From assembly GCF_002754475.1 (NCBI RefSeq), contig NZ_PEFL01000001.1:1860001-1924000 (forward strand): 64,000 nt of DNA, read 5' to 3'. The notes beneath the pieces were generated by a model. It had not been told where the DNA came from. It did not search any database and saw only the letters and a program-made list of their open reading frames with translations. This document shows, piece by piece, positions 63,987-64,000 of the stretch. A program made the translations under genes and the position numbers. Source of the DNA: Comamonas sp. 26. Its GTDB lineage: Bacteria; Pseudomonadota; Gammaproteobacteria; Burkholderiales; Burkholderiaceae_C. The stretch's first letter is position 1, and each line of letters starts with the position of its first letter.

Positions 63987-64000
63987 GCCTTGAGTGTGTC

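Overview
The window looks like the chromosome of a betaproteobacterium of the Comamonadaceae, most likely Comamonas or a close relative. The reasons are the protein families (a Bug-type solute receptor, an MHYT-PAS sensor, a complete propionyl-CoA to succinyl-CoA pathway, Burkholderiales-type ars/cop/czc gene order), the moderately high GC and the betaproteobacterial initiator tRNA. The species is inferred; no rRNA is present.

Layout. 0-2 kb: a small RRM RNA-binding protein with a strong terminator, then a full-length chromate transporter with a hairpin-rich leader. 2.1-4.9 kb: a lambda-type prophage remnant (unknown phage protein, head-tail joining protein, portal) in which the portal gene runs into a broken spanin-like lysis gene. 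5-7 kb: a divergent LysR regulator and Bug receptor. 7-12.5 kb: a decayed patch with an integrase stump, a phosphoethanolamine-transferase-like membrane enzyme, an internally deleted IS3-family element with both ends, tRNA-fMet and a DUF1428 pseudogene. 12.6-16.3 kb: an acyl-CoA ligase and an MHYT-PAS-PAS sensor. 16.4-27 kb: the propionate/methylmalonyl module: GntR regulator, methylmalonyl-CoA mutase, MeaB, propionyl-CoA carboxylase beta and alpha with a DUF389 membrane protein between them, a YdcF-like protein and a probable methylmalonyl-CoA epimerase. 27-29.6 kb: 20 perfect copies of CTTAGT touching the stop codon of a tyrosine recombinase, divergent from a KfrA-like coiled-coil DNA-binding protein. 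29.7-32.5 kb: IS5-family debris and a decayed rolling-circle replicon (HUH Rep with one in-frame stop, plus an unknown partner). 32.5-35.6 kb: a DnaE2 polymerase lacking its N-terminal end.

35.8-64 kb is a metal-resistance island. It holds an ars operon (arsR, a low-Mr-phosphatase-type arsenate reductase, arsB, arsC, arsH, an MFS transporter, arsO) with a second arsR and a second flavoprotein monooxygenase. It continues with a copper section: a P-type ATPase, copD/C/B/A, copRS and a CopZ-like chaperone. Then come a truncated dmeF joined to an IS3 fragment, a czcICBA-type RND system with three extra periplasmic or membrane genes, and a chromate transporter remnant. Two near-identical DUF4148 genes with the same operator-like palindrome sit at 53.4 and 63.6 kb.

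How it works together: arsenate is reduced and arsenite exported, with flavoproteins covering organic or oxidised forms. Copper is sensed by CopRS and probably by a MerR/CueR-type regulator encoded elsewhere, then oxidised in the periplasm or exported. The RND pump clears further cations. Much of the rest is scar tissue from phages, insertion sequences and a small replicon. No CRISPR array was seen.
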